In this document: positions 38,966 through 49,330 of the stretch, piece by piece
How positions within the stretch are numbered: position 1 is the stretch's first letter
Layout: each line of letters opens with the position of its first letter
Assembly (NCBI RefSeq): GCF_901933205.1
Contig: NC_044573.1
Span: 86,262,546-86,326,545 of the forward strand
DNA from: Camarhynchus parvulus
Taxonomy: Eukaryota > Chordata > Aves > Passeriformes > Thraupidae
Direction: 5' to 3'
DNA length: 64,000 nt
Notes under the pieces: model-generated
Database searches by the model: none
Told to the model about the DNA's origin: nothing
What the model saw: only the letters and a program-made list of their open reading frames with translations
Made by a program: the position numbers and the translations under genes

Positions 38966-39480
38966 GCGGCCCGGCTCCGCCGAGCGCCGCCAGCCGCCGC
39001 TCCGCCAGCGGCGCTGCGGGCGCCTCGGACGGCACCGCGGCCATGACGGCGACAGGCGGCCTCCTTCCGCCGCCGAAGGGGCTGAGCCGGGCCGGCGCCC
39101 CACGGAGCCCGGCGGGCGCGGGAGGCGGGGCCGGGGCAGGTCGGAGGGGCGGCGCGGCAGGACGAGGTACGGCGGGGCTGAGCTTCCGCGGGGACGGCGG
39201 GGGGCGAGTGGGCGGCTGGGAGGAGCGCGGGGCCGTCCCCCCGCAGGCGCCTGCCTTCACCCGGGGGCTGCCTGAGCCCGGAGCCGCCCCCCGCAGGTGC
39301 CTGCCTTCGCCCGGGGCCGCCTGAGCCCGGGGGCCGCGCCGCGCCGCTGGGAAGCGAGATGCGGGCTGCGGGCCCGGGCGGGAGGCGGCCACGAAGTCCA
39401 GGCACATCAAAGGCCTGGGAATCCCTGTCCCCGCATCCCTGCCCCCGCCTCTGCAAACCTCGTTCTCCGGGTTGCCATGG
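38840..39480 (+). promoter_or_regulatory. TMEM14A: CpG island, likely TMEM14A promoter and non-coding exon 1
   Basis: About 640 bases of very GC-rich, CpG-dense sequence lie 1 kb upstream of the first coding exon of TMEM14A on the same strand. A plausible 5' splice donor, GACGAG|GTACGG, lies at 39,166/39,167, so a non-coding first exon could end there. Transcript data would be needed to fix the start. There is no clear TATA box, as usual for CpG-island promoters. Open frames through the island on both strands follow from its low stop-codon density and are not genes. Confidence 0.65.
39241..39340. repeat. 50-bp imperfect tandem duplication inside the CpG island
   Basis: CCGCAGGCGCCTGCCTTC at 39,241 and CCGCAGGTGCCTGCCTTC at 39,291 start two 50-base copies that continue in parallel through CCCGGGG...CCTGAGCCCGG. 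Confidence 0.85.
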
Positions 39481-39740
39481 CCCCCTAAAGCCACCTTTTG
39501 TCCTGAGGGCTTATGACCTGGAGTGGGCTCGCTGCGAGTTACTTACTTTAAATACTAAAGGCTTGACACGAAAAGCTGCGTGAGCACTCTTTGCTCACCC
39601 TTTAACACTGTGGTCAAGGGCAGAAACGCTGAGCTATAAAGAAAGATGTGCTTAATTAATTTGGGAGGAGGAGGGCAAAGGTGTGCCCCACCGGCTGATG
39701 GGAGAGAGGCCGTGGTGCTGCAGGGGCTCTCAGGCTGCTC

Positions 39741-39794
39741 AGCACTGCCATTCCTGCCTTTACACATCAGCACTGCCATTCCTGCCTTTACACA
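39741..39794. repeat. 28-bp tandem duplication
   Basis: AGCACTGCCATTCCTGCCTT plus TACACA occurs at 39,741 and again at 39,769. A third partial start (GCACTGCC) follows. Confidence 0.9.
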
Positions 39795-40475
39795 GCACTG
39801 CCAGCGAAGTAGGGACCAAGCATTACAACAGAGCCTTAAATGCTTTCTGCGGAACAAAAGCCCAACTTCAGACAATGCATCGAAATGTAAAGGTGAAATA
39901 AAAGGGGCATAGATACAGGATAAAGTACCTGTATGTGCAGTGTCCCAAAACAGCCTAAGTTTCTGTCTGGAAACTTTGAATAGACTCTAAAAATTCGGGG
40001 TTTTGCCTGGTGCAGCATTTGTTACATGCCTCTTGAAGTGCTCCAAGTATAGTGTTGGTGAAAGGAGATGCAAGCACTGAACTGAGCACTCAGAAGACCT
40101 GTACATATCCATAGTGTGCTCTCAGCTCAGCAGCATGACACAAGTGCAACTAAACATGCTTTGGATGGTGTCAAGCTTTTTGCCTCCATACATGTATTTG
40201 TGACTGGGAAAAAATGTGTGCCAAATATATCCCAAAGAATCCCCTAATGGAAACATGGTACACTGGGGTGTAAGGAAGGGCAGCAGTCAGTGAAAGGATG
40301 GTGCAATAGCGAGGCACACCTTCACCTTCTGAATGTTTTGACACAGTGCCAAACATGACTTAGGAGAGTGCAGTGTTATTTAGAACCCATTAAGTAATGA
40401 TTTCTTTTTTACCAGGAGGAAGGAATTTGTTTGCCTTCAGTTGCAATATATTTGGTTTTTTCCACGGCTGGGACC

Positions 40476-43400
40476 ATGGCTGTTGACTGGATTGGTTTTG
40501 CATATGCTTCATTGCTGGTGGTTGGAGGTGTTGTAGCATACACTCGTAAAGGTTAGTACTGGGACAGAAGGATTTGGAAATGAAGCATTTGATTTCTTCT
40601 ATGCACTGTGAAACGTGAAAACTTTGCTGTAATTAGCACAGCTGCATTTTATATCCATCATATGCTGCTGAGTTTCATGAGATATTCTTGGGCCAACTTA
40701 AGCATTTAAGTTAGCTTGTTTTCAGGGCAAAGACTGGAGGTTGTCATGTTATCTTTGCCCTTAAATGCATTTTGGGCTTTCTCATCTCCTTTCAATCATT
40801 TGTATGTTGAGCACAGTATATCTTTGATTAAAGCTTATTTTCTACAGAGAAATCCAGGCTTGATTCTGACATTTCCAGATGCATGGTGGAAAAAACCCCT
40901 CTACTTGTGGTGGCTAATTCTCTGGTACTGTTAGAATGGTGCCTTTTCTCAGTAAGATAACGAGGCAGTTTTAGGTGGCAGTGTACCACAAAGCGCAGTT
41001 CGGTATTCCAGGGGTTTTTGCAGTCCCGTGTCCCGGCTCAGCACCCGGCAGAGGTCGCAGCGGTACCGAGGACGGGCGGCGGGAGCTGCGGGCGGGTTCC
41101 CGTACGCTGTCTGCAGAGCCCCGGCAGCGCATCTCTCACCGTCCTTGTTCCATTGTCCGTCACCATTCTTGTGGTTCAGGGTCAGCATCTCCCTTCGTAG
41201 CGTACACACGCTTTGCTCTCAGAGACACAGCTTCACATCTGAATTTCTGAAAACGCTGTGGTTTTGTGTTTGCAGCCAGCTGCACTCACTATCCCATTCA
41301 CCTGTTCTCTTCACTCTTTAATATTTGGTCGATCCTTGTGGCAGATCTAGATAATTTTTTATTGGTTATGATTTACGTTTTCTTGCAAAGTCTTGATTAA
41401 AAATACTCAAAAGGATTGGGAACTAAATTACATCGGGGATCTGAATTCTTTATTTATAAATGTTTGGGGATCAGTTTAATTCAAATAAGGTCTGCTGTGC
41501 AGATTCTACACTTTTATCATATGGTACAAAGACAAATGTCTGTTCAGAAATTTAAAATATTAGGGATATATCCAGGATTTATGAACCAGTTTTTCAATAG
41601 CAAGAAGATGTCAAGTTACTTTTAGAAGCCTTGTTTTCATCCTCACTGTCTTTTTTTTTGTTTGTTTTTTTTCATTCTTTATTCATTAAATGTGATGTTG
41701 GTGATAGCATTTCTTTGTCCAGGACTGATGTCAGACTGAAAAGCCTGACTTTATGACCACACATGTTTTCCAGTTTACTCTTTATATATATTGGTACATT
41801 TCTACCATTTTTGTAGACTCCTAAGTGCTGTAAGATATAGTTAAATGAACATACAGTTCAGAGAAATTACAAACATCCTTCTTAAGTGTGATAGGGGAAA
41901 TAGCCAAATTTAGGGTTGTATTTTTCCCAAGTTGCAAGTATTACTGGATCCTGATCATCTCCCTCTAACTTAGTTGACTTTGCCCCTAATCCTACACATT
42001 AGAATGACCCAGTTACAGAAATATTACCTCTCTCTTCACAGTGGGTGAGGTAAGCTGGAATGTGGCAAAATCAGTTCTATTGTAGAGAGACAGCTGCTGT
42101 ATAAAGATTGAGCTTAAAGACCTTGTGTTGAGAAATAACACTGGAATGATTTCTTGCAGGTAGTAAAATCTCTTTAGCTGCTGGACTCACCTTTGGCGCT
42201 GTGGCTGGTTATGGAGCTTACTGTGTAACATGTGATCCCAGAAATGTGAAGATATCATTGTGTAAGTGTTTCACTACAGTAAACAAACAAACAAGCAGCA
42301 TCCTGAACTGCATGTAAAATTCTCTTTTTAGTAAATTTTGGGTATTGCTTTGGTTTAAATGTTGGGTTTTAACTAGAGTTCAACACTTCAACTTAGCTTG
42401 CAAAATTCAGGAGCCATTTACAAGGTAAGGCAGATCACTGGCACAAAGCCAGTAGGTGTGTGTTACCACCTGGCAGCACCTCCTTTTATGAGATGTTTGC
42501 CTAACATTGCACATATTGTGAAATCCAGCTGATAAACAGGAGATAGTACTGCAATAAAATCATTAGCGTTACAGATTGAATTTTGCAATCTGAGCAGTAA
42601 AGGAAATGTGGGATACCCTGTTGCATAATGCAACGTATCCTCAGCTCCCAGGGAGCGGAACAGTTTAACTTAGGGGTTTTCCTTTGCTGCTAAGGAAGAC
42701 AGGATACAGCCTGGGCAATAATTGTCGTGGCAGCTAGTTTGCCATGAAACCCTCATGGAGGCAAAAAACTACAATCCCTTTGGGGGACATAAACCTTGCA
42801 CAAGTGAATTTGCAATAAGAGCTGTTGGGAGCTTGTCTCACTCATGGTTTTAGCAAAGGTGGTTTAGGCTGTGGTTTCACATGCAGAAATGCATTTAAAA
42901 TGCATTTAATCTAGATTGTGTGGGTACACAATTAGTTTTTCTCAGCTTAGAATTTGTGGTATGTTGTTCATTCTGGCTTTGTGCTTTGCACCAGTCACAG
43001 TTATAAAAATTTCCATTTTAAAAAATGTTGAGTAGCATTGACAGCAAAGTGTTCCCAGCAAGTTCTTTATTAAAGGTGGTAATTGTGGACCTGATCTGCT
43101 CCTAGATGGCCTTAAATTGGATTGCCAGTTTTGCCACCATGACCTTGCTCAGATTAAGTTATCCCACTGTTTAAAAAAAACCCAAAACTTTTTTTGGAAT
43201 GAAGACATAGCCTTAAATATATGTACATTTATAATCATTAGTGTGAGATGCTTTTAAGTAGTGTATGTTATTATACTCCTGTGGGTCAATTAAGTCACTA
43301 AATTAGATACAGAATTTATGGAAGACTCATTAAAACTTAATAAATGCTGCCTGTTTCCCAATTCCCAGGTTTTGAAGGAACTAATACAAAATTTTCCACT

Positions 43401-46400
43401 AATGTGCTTTTGAACATCTGATATCTAAAATAGCCAGTGTTTTACATTTCACATAGTCGTAAGCATGTGAGGAGTTTCTCAACTGGAGAAATGTATAGTA
43501 CTTATTTAGTAGAAGTTACAGCAATGAGATGAGATAGAATTCACTACAACTGCCTTAGAAAGTTTTTCCTACATAAAGTAAAAGGATCAAAGACTTTTTA
43601 AAGCAGTCTTAGTTTAGAATGTTTACAAAGAAAGGTTTTAATTGCTTTTTATTACAAATGTGTATTGCTTTTGTGGAAAACTAGAAAGTTTTCACTTGTG
43701 CCTAACATGCCAAAATGTGAAAAGCAGCTAGAGCACAAATGAAAGATGGAAATTAAGTGCATGGAAGTGACCACTCTGAACTTAGAAACCGCTACAGTAA
43801 ATTACCATGTAAAATAAAGCAAGCACCCAAACCTTTAAAAGGTTAGGAAATCTAAAAACAACCCATCCATCCAAACCGTAATTATTTACAGTAGATTTCA
43901 CCTATGCAAGACTCTCCTACAGTAATTTAGGTAATATTTTAGTACAAGACCTTGACAGTAAGGTTGTTGTAACTTGTCCTACATACAAAGAGTATGTAGC
44001 CAATGGGTACCCCAGGCAAATTTTCTTAGTTGTTTTATAAATTACTATTTCAGGCATTTTGCTACTTCACCTGAAATAAGCCCTGTGTTTTCTTGGATAC
44101 TTTAATGCATTTTTATGTGTTTGAAGTAGATTTAGAAATTCAAATCTCAGTATGCAAGAGTTAGTAGCATTCATAATGCAAGTTGATTCTGATCTGTCAA
44201 TGATTCACTGGATTGAATTGCTCTTGATTTATTGAATTTCTTTGGTTTAAGGTGAAACAGTGAATGTATAGCACTTTCTGAAATCTGGTCTGAAAGTTGA
44301 ATGCATTAAAAAGTCTCTGGAACATATGCAAGGCCAGGTACTAGCAAATGGGGGGAAAAAGAACATTACAGAGTGACTATGCTTTGTAGTTTGTAATAAA
44401 CTGTAAATATACTCAGGACTCTGGCAAGACACATGCTGTGGAATAGTTCACTCCTTGAGACATTCCTGAGAGGATCAAGGCTATGTGACTAGAAAATAAG
44501 AGCAATGGATAGTGGAGCATAATATTTTTTTTGCAGCGTATCTTTGATGAGTGCACATAGTTGGTAGAGTTCTGTAAGATACTTGTAACTGTCAGGGCTT
44601 GTTTGTATGCTGAAGTGAGTTTAAAACTAATTTTTGGCACCTATGAACACAGGACTGGCCCCAGGATTAGACAGTGGAATTTGAAGACAATTAGCCAGAT
44701 GGTTTAACTACACCATAAAAAGGGAAGAGATCTGTGTGACTGCCATTACTTTGGCTGTGAAAGTGACAAAGCCCAGCTGCTCACGAGAAGTCCTGCCTCT
44801 CTGCCCACTTCTAGGAAGCATTTCAAGTGCCAGTTCTTTAATGAAGGTAGCTATCTTTGCAGTTTCATATTCTCCTTAATCTTCTCATTTTTGTAGCACT
44901 CTGCAGCCATAGTTCAAAGTGAAATTCCTATGCCTGATGAGTTCAATGGTGTCTCCATTTTCAGATTAGACTACTCCAGGAAGAAGATGCAGTTTCTTTC
45001 ATAGTTGTTCTCTGCTGCTTGTGTTGCATTTATTGCCCTCTAGGGCTGCCCACCTCTTGCCCACAGGCAAGGATGGTTCCCTCATAGCAAAAGGCTCCAG
45101 AGTGTCACAGACATTTCTTTTATGAAAAATCTTCTCTCAGGATTTTTCCTGCTGAAGCTGAGAGTTTCAGCAACAAGATGTAAACAATGATTGTTTGCTG
45201 CTGTAGAATGCAACAAGTAAATCTGTGATTAGTATTAGTGTAGATGTTTCAGTTCAGTGATCAGTCACAGCAGAGCTAGCTCTGGGAGTCTGTCAAAGCC
45301 AGCTTGTGTGTTATCATTCTTTACTTTTTTTACTTAGCTTAGCAGCTTCTGGAAACTCTCTTTTCTTTTTCTTTTTTAGTATAGTATAGTATATGTATAT
45401 ATCATAACATAATAAATCAAGCCTTCTGTAATAGAGTCAAAGATCTCGTCTCTTCCTTCACCCTGAAATCCTTGTAGAAACCGTCACACCAGAGGAATTG
45501 TAGTCATGAAGAAGGAGATGTTGATAGCCATATTCTGTGGCAAGAACAGGTGGCAAACCTTCCAATATAGCTTTTAAGGCTCAGCAAATAAAGAGCTAAT
45601 ATTCTAAAAATAAAACAGACAAGAAGTTGAATGCTCTAGCTCCTTGAATAGTTAGAAAACAGCTGCAATGATCTAGACTGGTGGCCAAGATTCTTTCTAC
45701 TTTGTTGGTATCCCCATGAATTTAGACATGGGTGAGTAGAAGTGACTGACTGACAAACTTACCCAGTCTTCATGGAGTAGGATTTAGCATTCTGCTGCAC
45801 ATGGAAGCTTTATTTGTAGCTAAAAGAAGTCATAATGGTGTATTTTGGAAAAGCAAGAATGTTTTTATAGACTGTGTTTCTGATCTACTGTTTCACTAAA
45901 TTGCAGTTCATAGAAAAACAGCAATGACCTTTGATAACTCTGTGTGTTCCTGAGTGGTCCACTGAGAAAAATGAGAACATAAATATATTGGATTGTCTTT
46001 TACAGTTTCATCTTTTCTTTTGACCATTATAATGGGAATGAGGTTCAAGAGGTCCAAGAAATTAATGCCAGCTGGACTAGTAGCATGCCTGAGGTAAATA
46101 CATATTGCAGATCTTATTGTAAAGATTTCACTGGTTATCAAATAGTTGCCATTCCACACCCTATTCAAGACACTGTTGGTGGAAGTCACTGTCATTCAGC
46201 AACTACACAGTTAAAATGAAATTAGTTTGGAGGTCACAGTCCTGTTTCCAGTGAGCAGCTTTTTCATCTTACTAGGCAGATACAGCTGGTGAGAAGTGAC
46301 TTTCTCAGCACTGAAAGGAGAGGGCAGCAATTAAATATTAATGCATATTGATAAGGCTTTTGGAAGAACCTAGATAAGCCTTAGTGTTTTCAAACACATA

Positions 46401-47126
46401 CATATAAAATTAGTCTAATTTCATACAACGCAGTCATCTTCAAAAAAAAAAGCCAACACTTTGATTTAGAAGTGCTGCATTCAAAACTACTGGAAGCACA
46501 GTTCTGTTGAAAACCAGGACATTTTAGACATGACCTAAGAACTTTGGCCACTATTAATGCAAATTAAAAAAAAAATCTGGCTGTTCCAGTTGCTTTATTG
46601 CTGCTGTTCAGCATTCTGGAAAATATGATTTTCTGAATCTATTAATTTGGAATTAAATTATGTAGTAAGTTCAAAACTTTTTTCCCAATGAGTCTGTAAT
46701 GCAAAACATTTTCCAGGTGTAAATCAGAATCCCCATCTCCTGGAGGAATAATAACTTGCTTTTTCATTTTAATATGACAGATTTAATATAACACCATTCT
46801 GTTTTACTTCAGTTACATACAGGGAGGAAAAAATAAGAAGCAATTTGTCAAAATTTAAGAATCGGGACTTACACTGGAAAATGTTGTCCATTGTGGATTG
46901 CTTTTCCAGCCTAGGTGGGCTTTGTTTTTCTAGACACTGAGACTGGAGATCTGGACACCTGAAAAGATGGCTTAATAGAGACTCTAGTGTCAGTTATTTA
47001 TGAATGCACTGTTATTTAATGATGACTTACACTGATTTTATTAATGACAGCCATATTTATGTTTTCTTGTTTTGTTTTTTTTTCAGCCTATTGATGATTT
47101 TGAGGCTTGTTTTTATGCTGCTGTAG
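40476..47126 (+). CDS. TMEM14A: TMEM14A, small multi-pass membrane protein (four coding exons)
   Basis: Coding exons are 40,476-40,551, 42,160-42,261, 46,006-46,093 and 47,087-47,126. All have AG/GT borders and matching phases, giving 306 nt and 101 aa. ATG at 40,476 sits in ACCATGG and opens MAVDWIGFAYASLLVVGG. The joined product continues with LAAGLTFGAVAGYGAY, FLLTIIMGMRFKRSKKLMPA and a C-terminus LLMILRLVFMLL before TAG. Order, length (human about 99 aa) and the conserved GYGAY, MG.RFKRSKK and PAGLVA blocks identify a TMEM14 (UPF0136) family protein, specifically TMEM14A. It has three to four hydrophobic helices around a basic loop. Family members sit in mitochondrial or ER membranes. Human TMEM14A has been linked to protection from mitochondrial apoptosis, and its biochemical role is unsettled. 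The last splice (AG|C, Ser) keeps the mammalian phase. The CpG-island promoter lies upstream, and the GSTA gene converges from the right. Confidence 0.95.
40950..41220. other. CpG-rich patch in the first coding intron of TMEM14A
   Basis: Between coding exons 1 and 2 about 270 bases are rich in CpG (for example GGTACCGAGGACGGGCGGCG near 41,060) within an otherwise AT-rich intron. No exon was supported. It could be an alternative promoter, an enhancer, or an inserted GC-rich fragment. Confidence 0.4.
45103..45488 (+). mobile_element. Solo LTR of an endogenous retrovirus with 6-bp target-site duplication
   Basis: The 386-base element starts TGTCACAGAC and ends CCGTCACA, so it has TG...CA termini. 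It is flanked by identical CCAGAG at 45,097-45,102 and 45,489-45,494. An AT-rich TATA-like stretch precedes AATAAA at 45,411-45,416, followed by AGCCTTCTG and a U5-like 'tctcgtctcttcc' block. Layout and wording match a common passerine ERV LTR. It lies in the third coding intron of TMEM14A in the gene's orientation and carries its own poly(A) signal. No internal viral sequence remains. Six-base duplications are usual for several class II-type avian ERVs. Confidence 0.9.
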
Positions 47127-47511
47127 GAGAATTTAGAACTGAATATGACTGCCATGCCAAACAGACATGCTCTCCGTACTTGAAAGACAAGTCTGAACAC
47201 AAGTCTTACACTGCATTTATATTTTCTGTAAAAGATCTGTACCTGTTAATCAATTATTGATAGGTGTTGATATTTTAAAAGCTTTTTTAAAAACGAAAAC
47301 AAGTGTTTTGGTGGTATATTTTGATCTACTTTCATTTAAGCAGTCTATTAACTCATGGGATTTTTCTTTGTAAGGTTGATCTCTTTTAGGGGTGCAGAAC
47401 GCCCCAGGAAATTGAATTACTCTTGCACTGTATCTCTGAAAGAATGTCTATAAATACATGTTTATGCTAAAAAGGTATCTTGTATTGAAGTATAATTTTG
47501 TAGCTTCTGAG

Positions 47512-47517
47512 ATTAAA
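47512..47517 (+). terminator. TMEM14A: Candidate TMEM14A poly(A) signal ATTAAA (proximal)
   Basis: An ATTAAA variant lies about 390 bases after the stop codon. A canonical AATAAA at 47,952-47,957 is an alternative distal site. The sequence does not show which is used. Confidence 0.4.
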
Positions 47518-47951
47518 TAATCGGTTCTAAAGCAAAAAAGTCTTGGGCCTGTACTGTGTTGCACAAGAAAACCAACTTCCTTTCCAACCCATGCTCTTGT
47601 TCCCCTGGTTCTAAATATAAAAAGTCAGTGCTCAAAAATGTAACAGGTTTGAAGCTTATCAGTTTTTTAAGCAGAGGAGTGAGCCATTTTGTCAATGAAA
47701 GAGTCTGGTACTCTGCTTTGTACTCAGTAGTGATTTAAAACATGTTCCATGGTGTATATTGCTAGTGACATGAACCATGGCTGAGGTTTGTTATGCTACA
47801 CAGAGAGGCTGCAAGGTCTCAGTATTCTGGGACAGGTTTGCCATTCCATTCTCACCCAGATTATCTTGCTGAACTCCCCACCCCCATAAGCAGAAGAGAC
47901 TGTTCAGTCACAAACTATTCCAGGATTGAAGTTGCTTCAATTTGTGTGCAA

Positions 47952-47957
47952 AATAAA
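47952..47957 (+). terminator. TMEM14A: Candidate TMEM14A poly(A) signal AATAAA (distal)
   Basis: A canonical hexamer lies about 830 bases after the TMEM14A stop codon, before the convergent GSTA gene. Confidence 0.4.
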
Positions 47958-49127
47958 TATTCCTGAAGTCTCACAGCTTGGCTGTCTTCTGGTGTACAGG
48001 GAATATAAGCAAAATTGTTAGGAAGCAGTATGGGTGGGTGCCCTCTCGAAGACAAACAGAAATTTTGCTGCTTTTCATTTTTTTCGCACAAAGCTTGCTT
48101 ATGAAGGTTATTGTGTATCATGATACATCCTTTATGATGGTTCCTAAATCATAGCACTTGTTTGGAAGAGAGGAATAGCCCAGTGAAACGAGTACTGTGC
48201 TGGGCAAAGCACTGCTTCCAGCTACTGAGGTAATCTTAATGTGAACCTGTTTGGAAGTCGGCACTGGGGCAGTGACTGGGACACTTGTGGTTTGTACCTC
48301 TGAGATGCACATGGCTCTTCTTAGGCACAAGTCAGGGAAGGAGTTAACTTTGCTGGGCAGCAATTCTTCATGTACACTGGCTGACTGTTTGCCTAATCAG
48401 TTGGAGTCCTGCTGAGGAGAAACAGCTAAGTGCAAAGAAGGATGGCTTATGGCAATGTTCTTAAAGGGAACAGTGATTGTTCCCGTGAAATTAGGGTAAA
48501 GAATCTGACAGAGTGGTGCATGCTTTAAGCACTTAAGCACTGTTGAGGTAAAACTCACTCTTACTGAAAAGGTAAGCAGCCAGTGCGCTTGGCTTTATAA
48601 CTGTGGGAAGTGACTGCAGAAGGTAAAACCTTACAAAAAACCACTCAAGGGGCATTTGCCTCACTGACCAGCCGGCCAAGCAGCAAAAAGAAGAGCAAGG
48701 CAATAAGTGCTCTCAGCAGATGAAAATCACAGCAGGCCAATTAAACACAAGGACTTTGATCTTTCAGTGAAAAAAATCACTCCTAAGAGATTCATGTGGG
48801 GATTAGAAAAGTTTTTTACTTCTGCCCATAAACTTAAAAGGATCATTAATTTTAATTTTATTTTTAAAGCTTTTATTTCCTTAATTTTTAAGCTGTGAAA
48901 CACAGCAGGGAGACAGTTTCTAGGAAACCACCTAAAGAACCAACCCAGAAGATTCTAGGCCTGAATTTAAATGACTTCTCAGTTTTCAGGGTGTGGCTCC
49001 CCTGTCTGGCAGTTTATTAAAATGGGGTTGGGGATCATGTGGCATTTCTACAGTACTCCAGAAGCTACAACTGAACATTTTATCCAGGCATGCACTATAA
49101 TTGAACACACACCAAGTGTCAGCATAT
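47958..49127. other. Convergent intergenic gap between TMEM14A and GSTA
   Basis: About 1.2 kb between the two 3' ends. I see no gene or recognisable repeat in it. Confidence 0.5.
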
Positions 49128-49133
49128 TTTATT
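49128..49133 (-). terminator. Poly(A) signal AATAAA of the complete GSTA gene
   Basis: TTTATT on the plus strand reads AATAAA on the minus strand, about 200 bases downstream of the TAA stop at 49,331-49,333. Confidence 0.6.
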
Positions 49134-49330
49134 CCATATAACTGCTTCATGAAATTCTTCTTTCTAGATGCAACAGGTCCAAATTAGCCTTTTACTCTAA
49201 TTTAAAAGTGTATTCACAGTGTATTGTTTCAACACTGGCCATATGATGCAAGTTACAGAGCACATCTATGCAATTTACTCTTACAAAGCAAGCTCTGGTA
49301 ATATACTACAGTTGGGTTATTTTCATCAGA

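Noticed and set aside
38847..39494. Arg/Gly/Pro-rich frames up to 196 codons on both strands
   Set aside because: Same CpG-island effect over the TMEM14A promoter. Part of the sequence is antisense CR1.
47072..47260. 62-codon plus-strand frame starting MFFFQPIDDFEACF
   Set aside because: It overlaps the last TMEM14A exon in the wrong frame. The spliced frame ends at TAG 47,124-47,126 and matches the family C-terminus.
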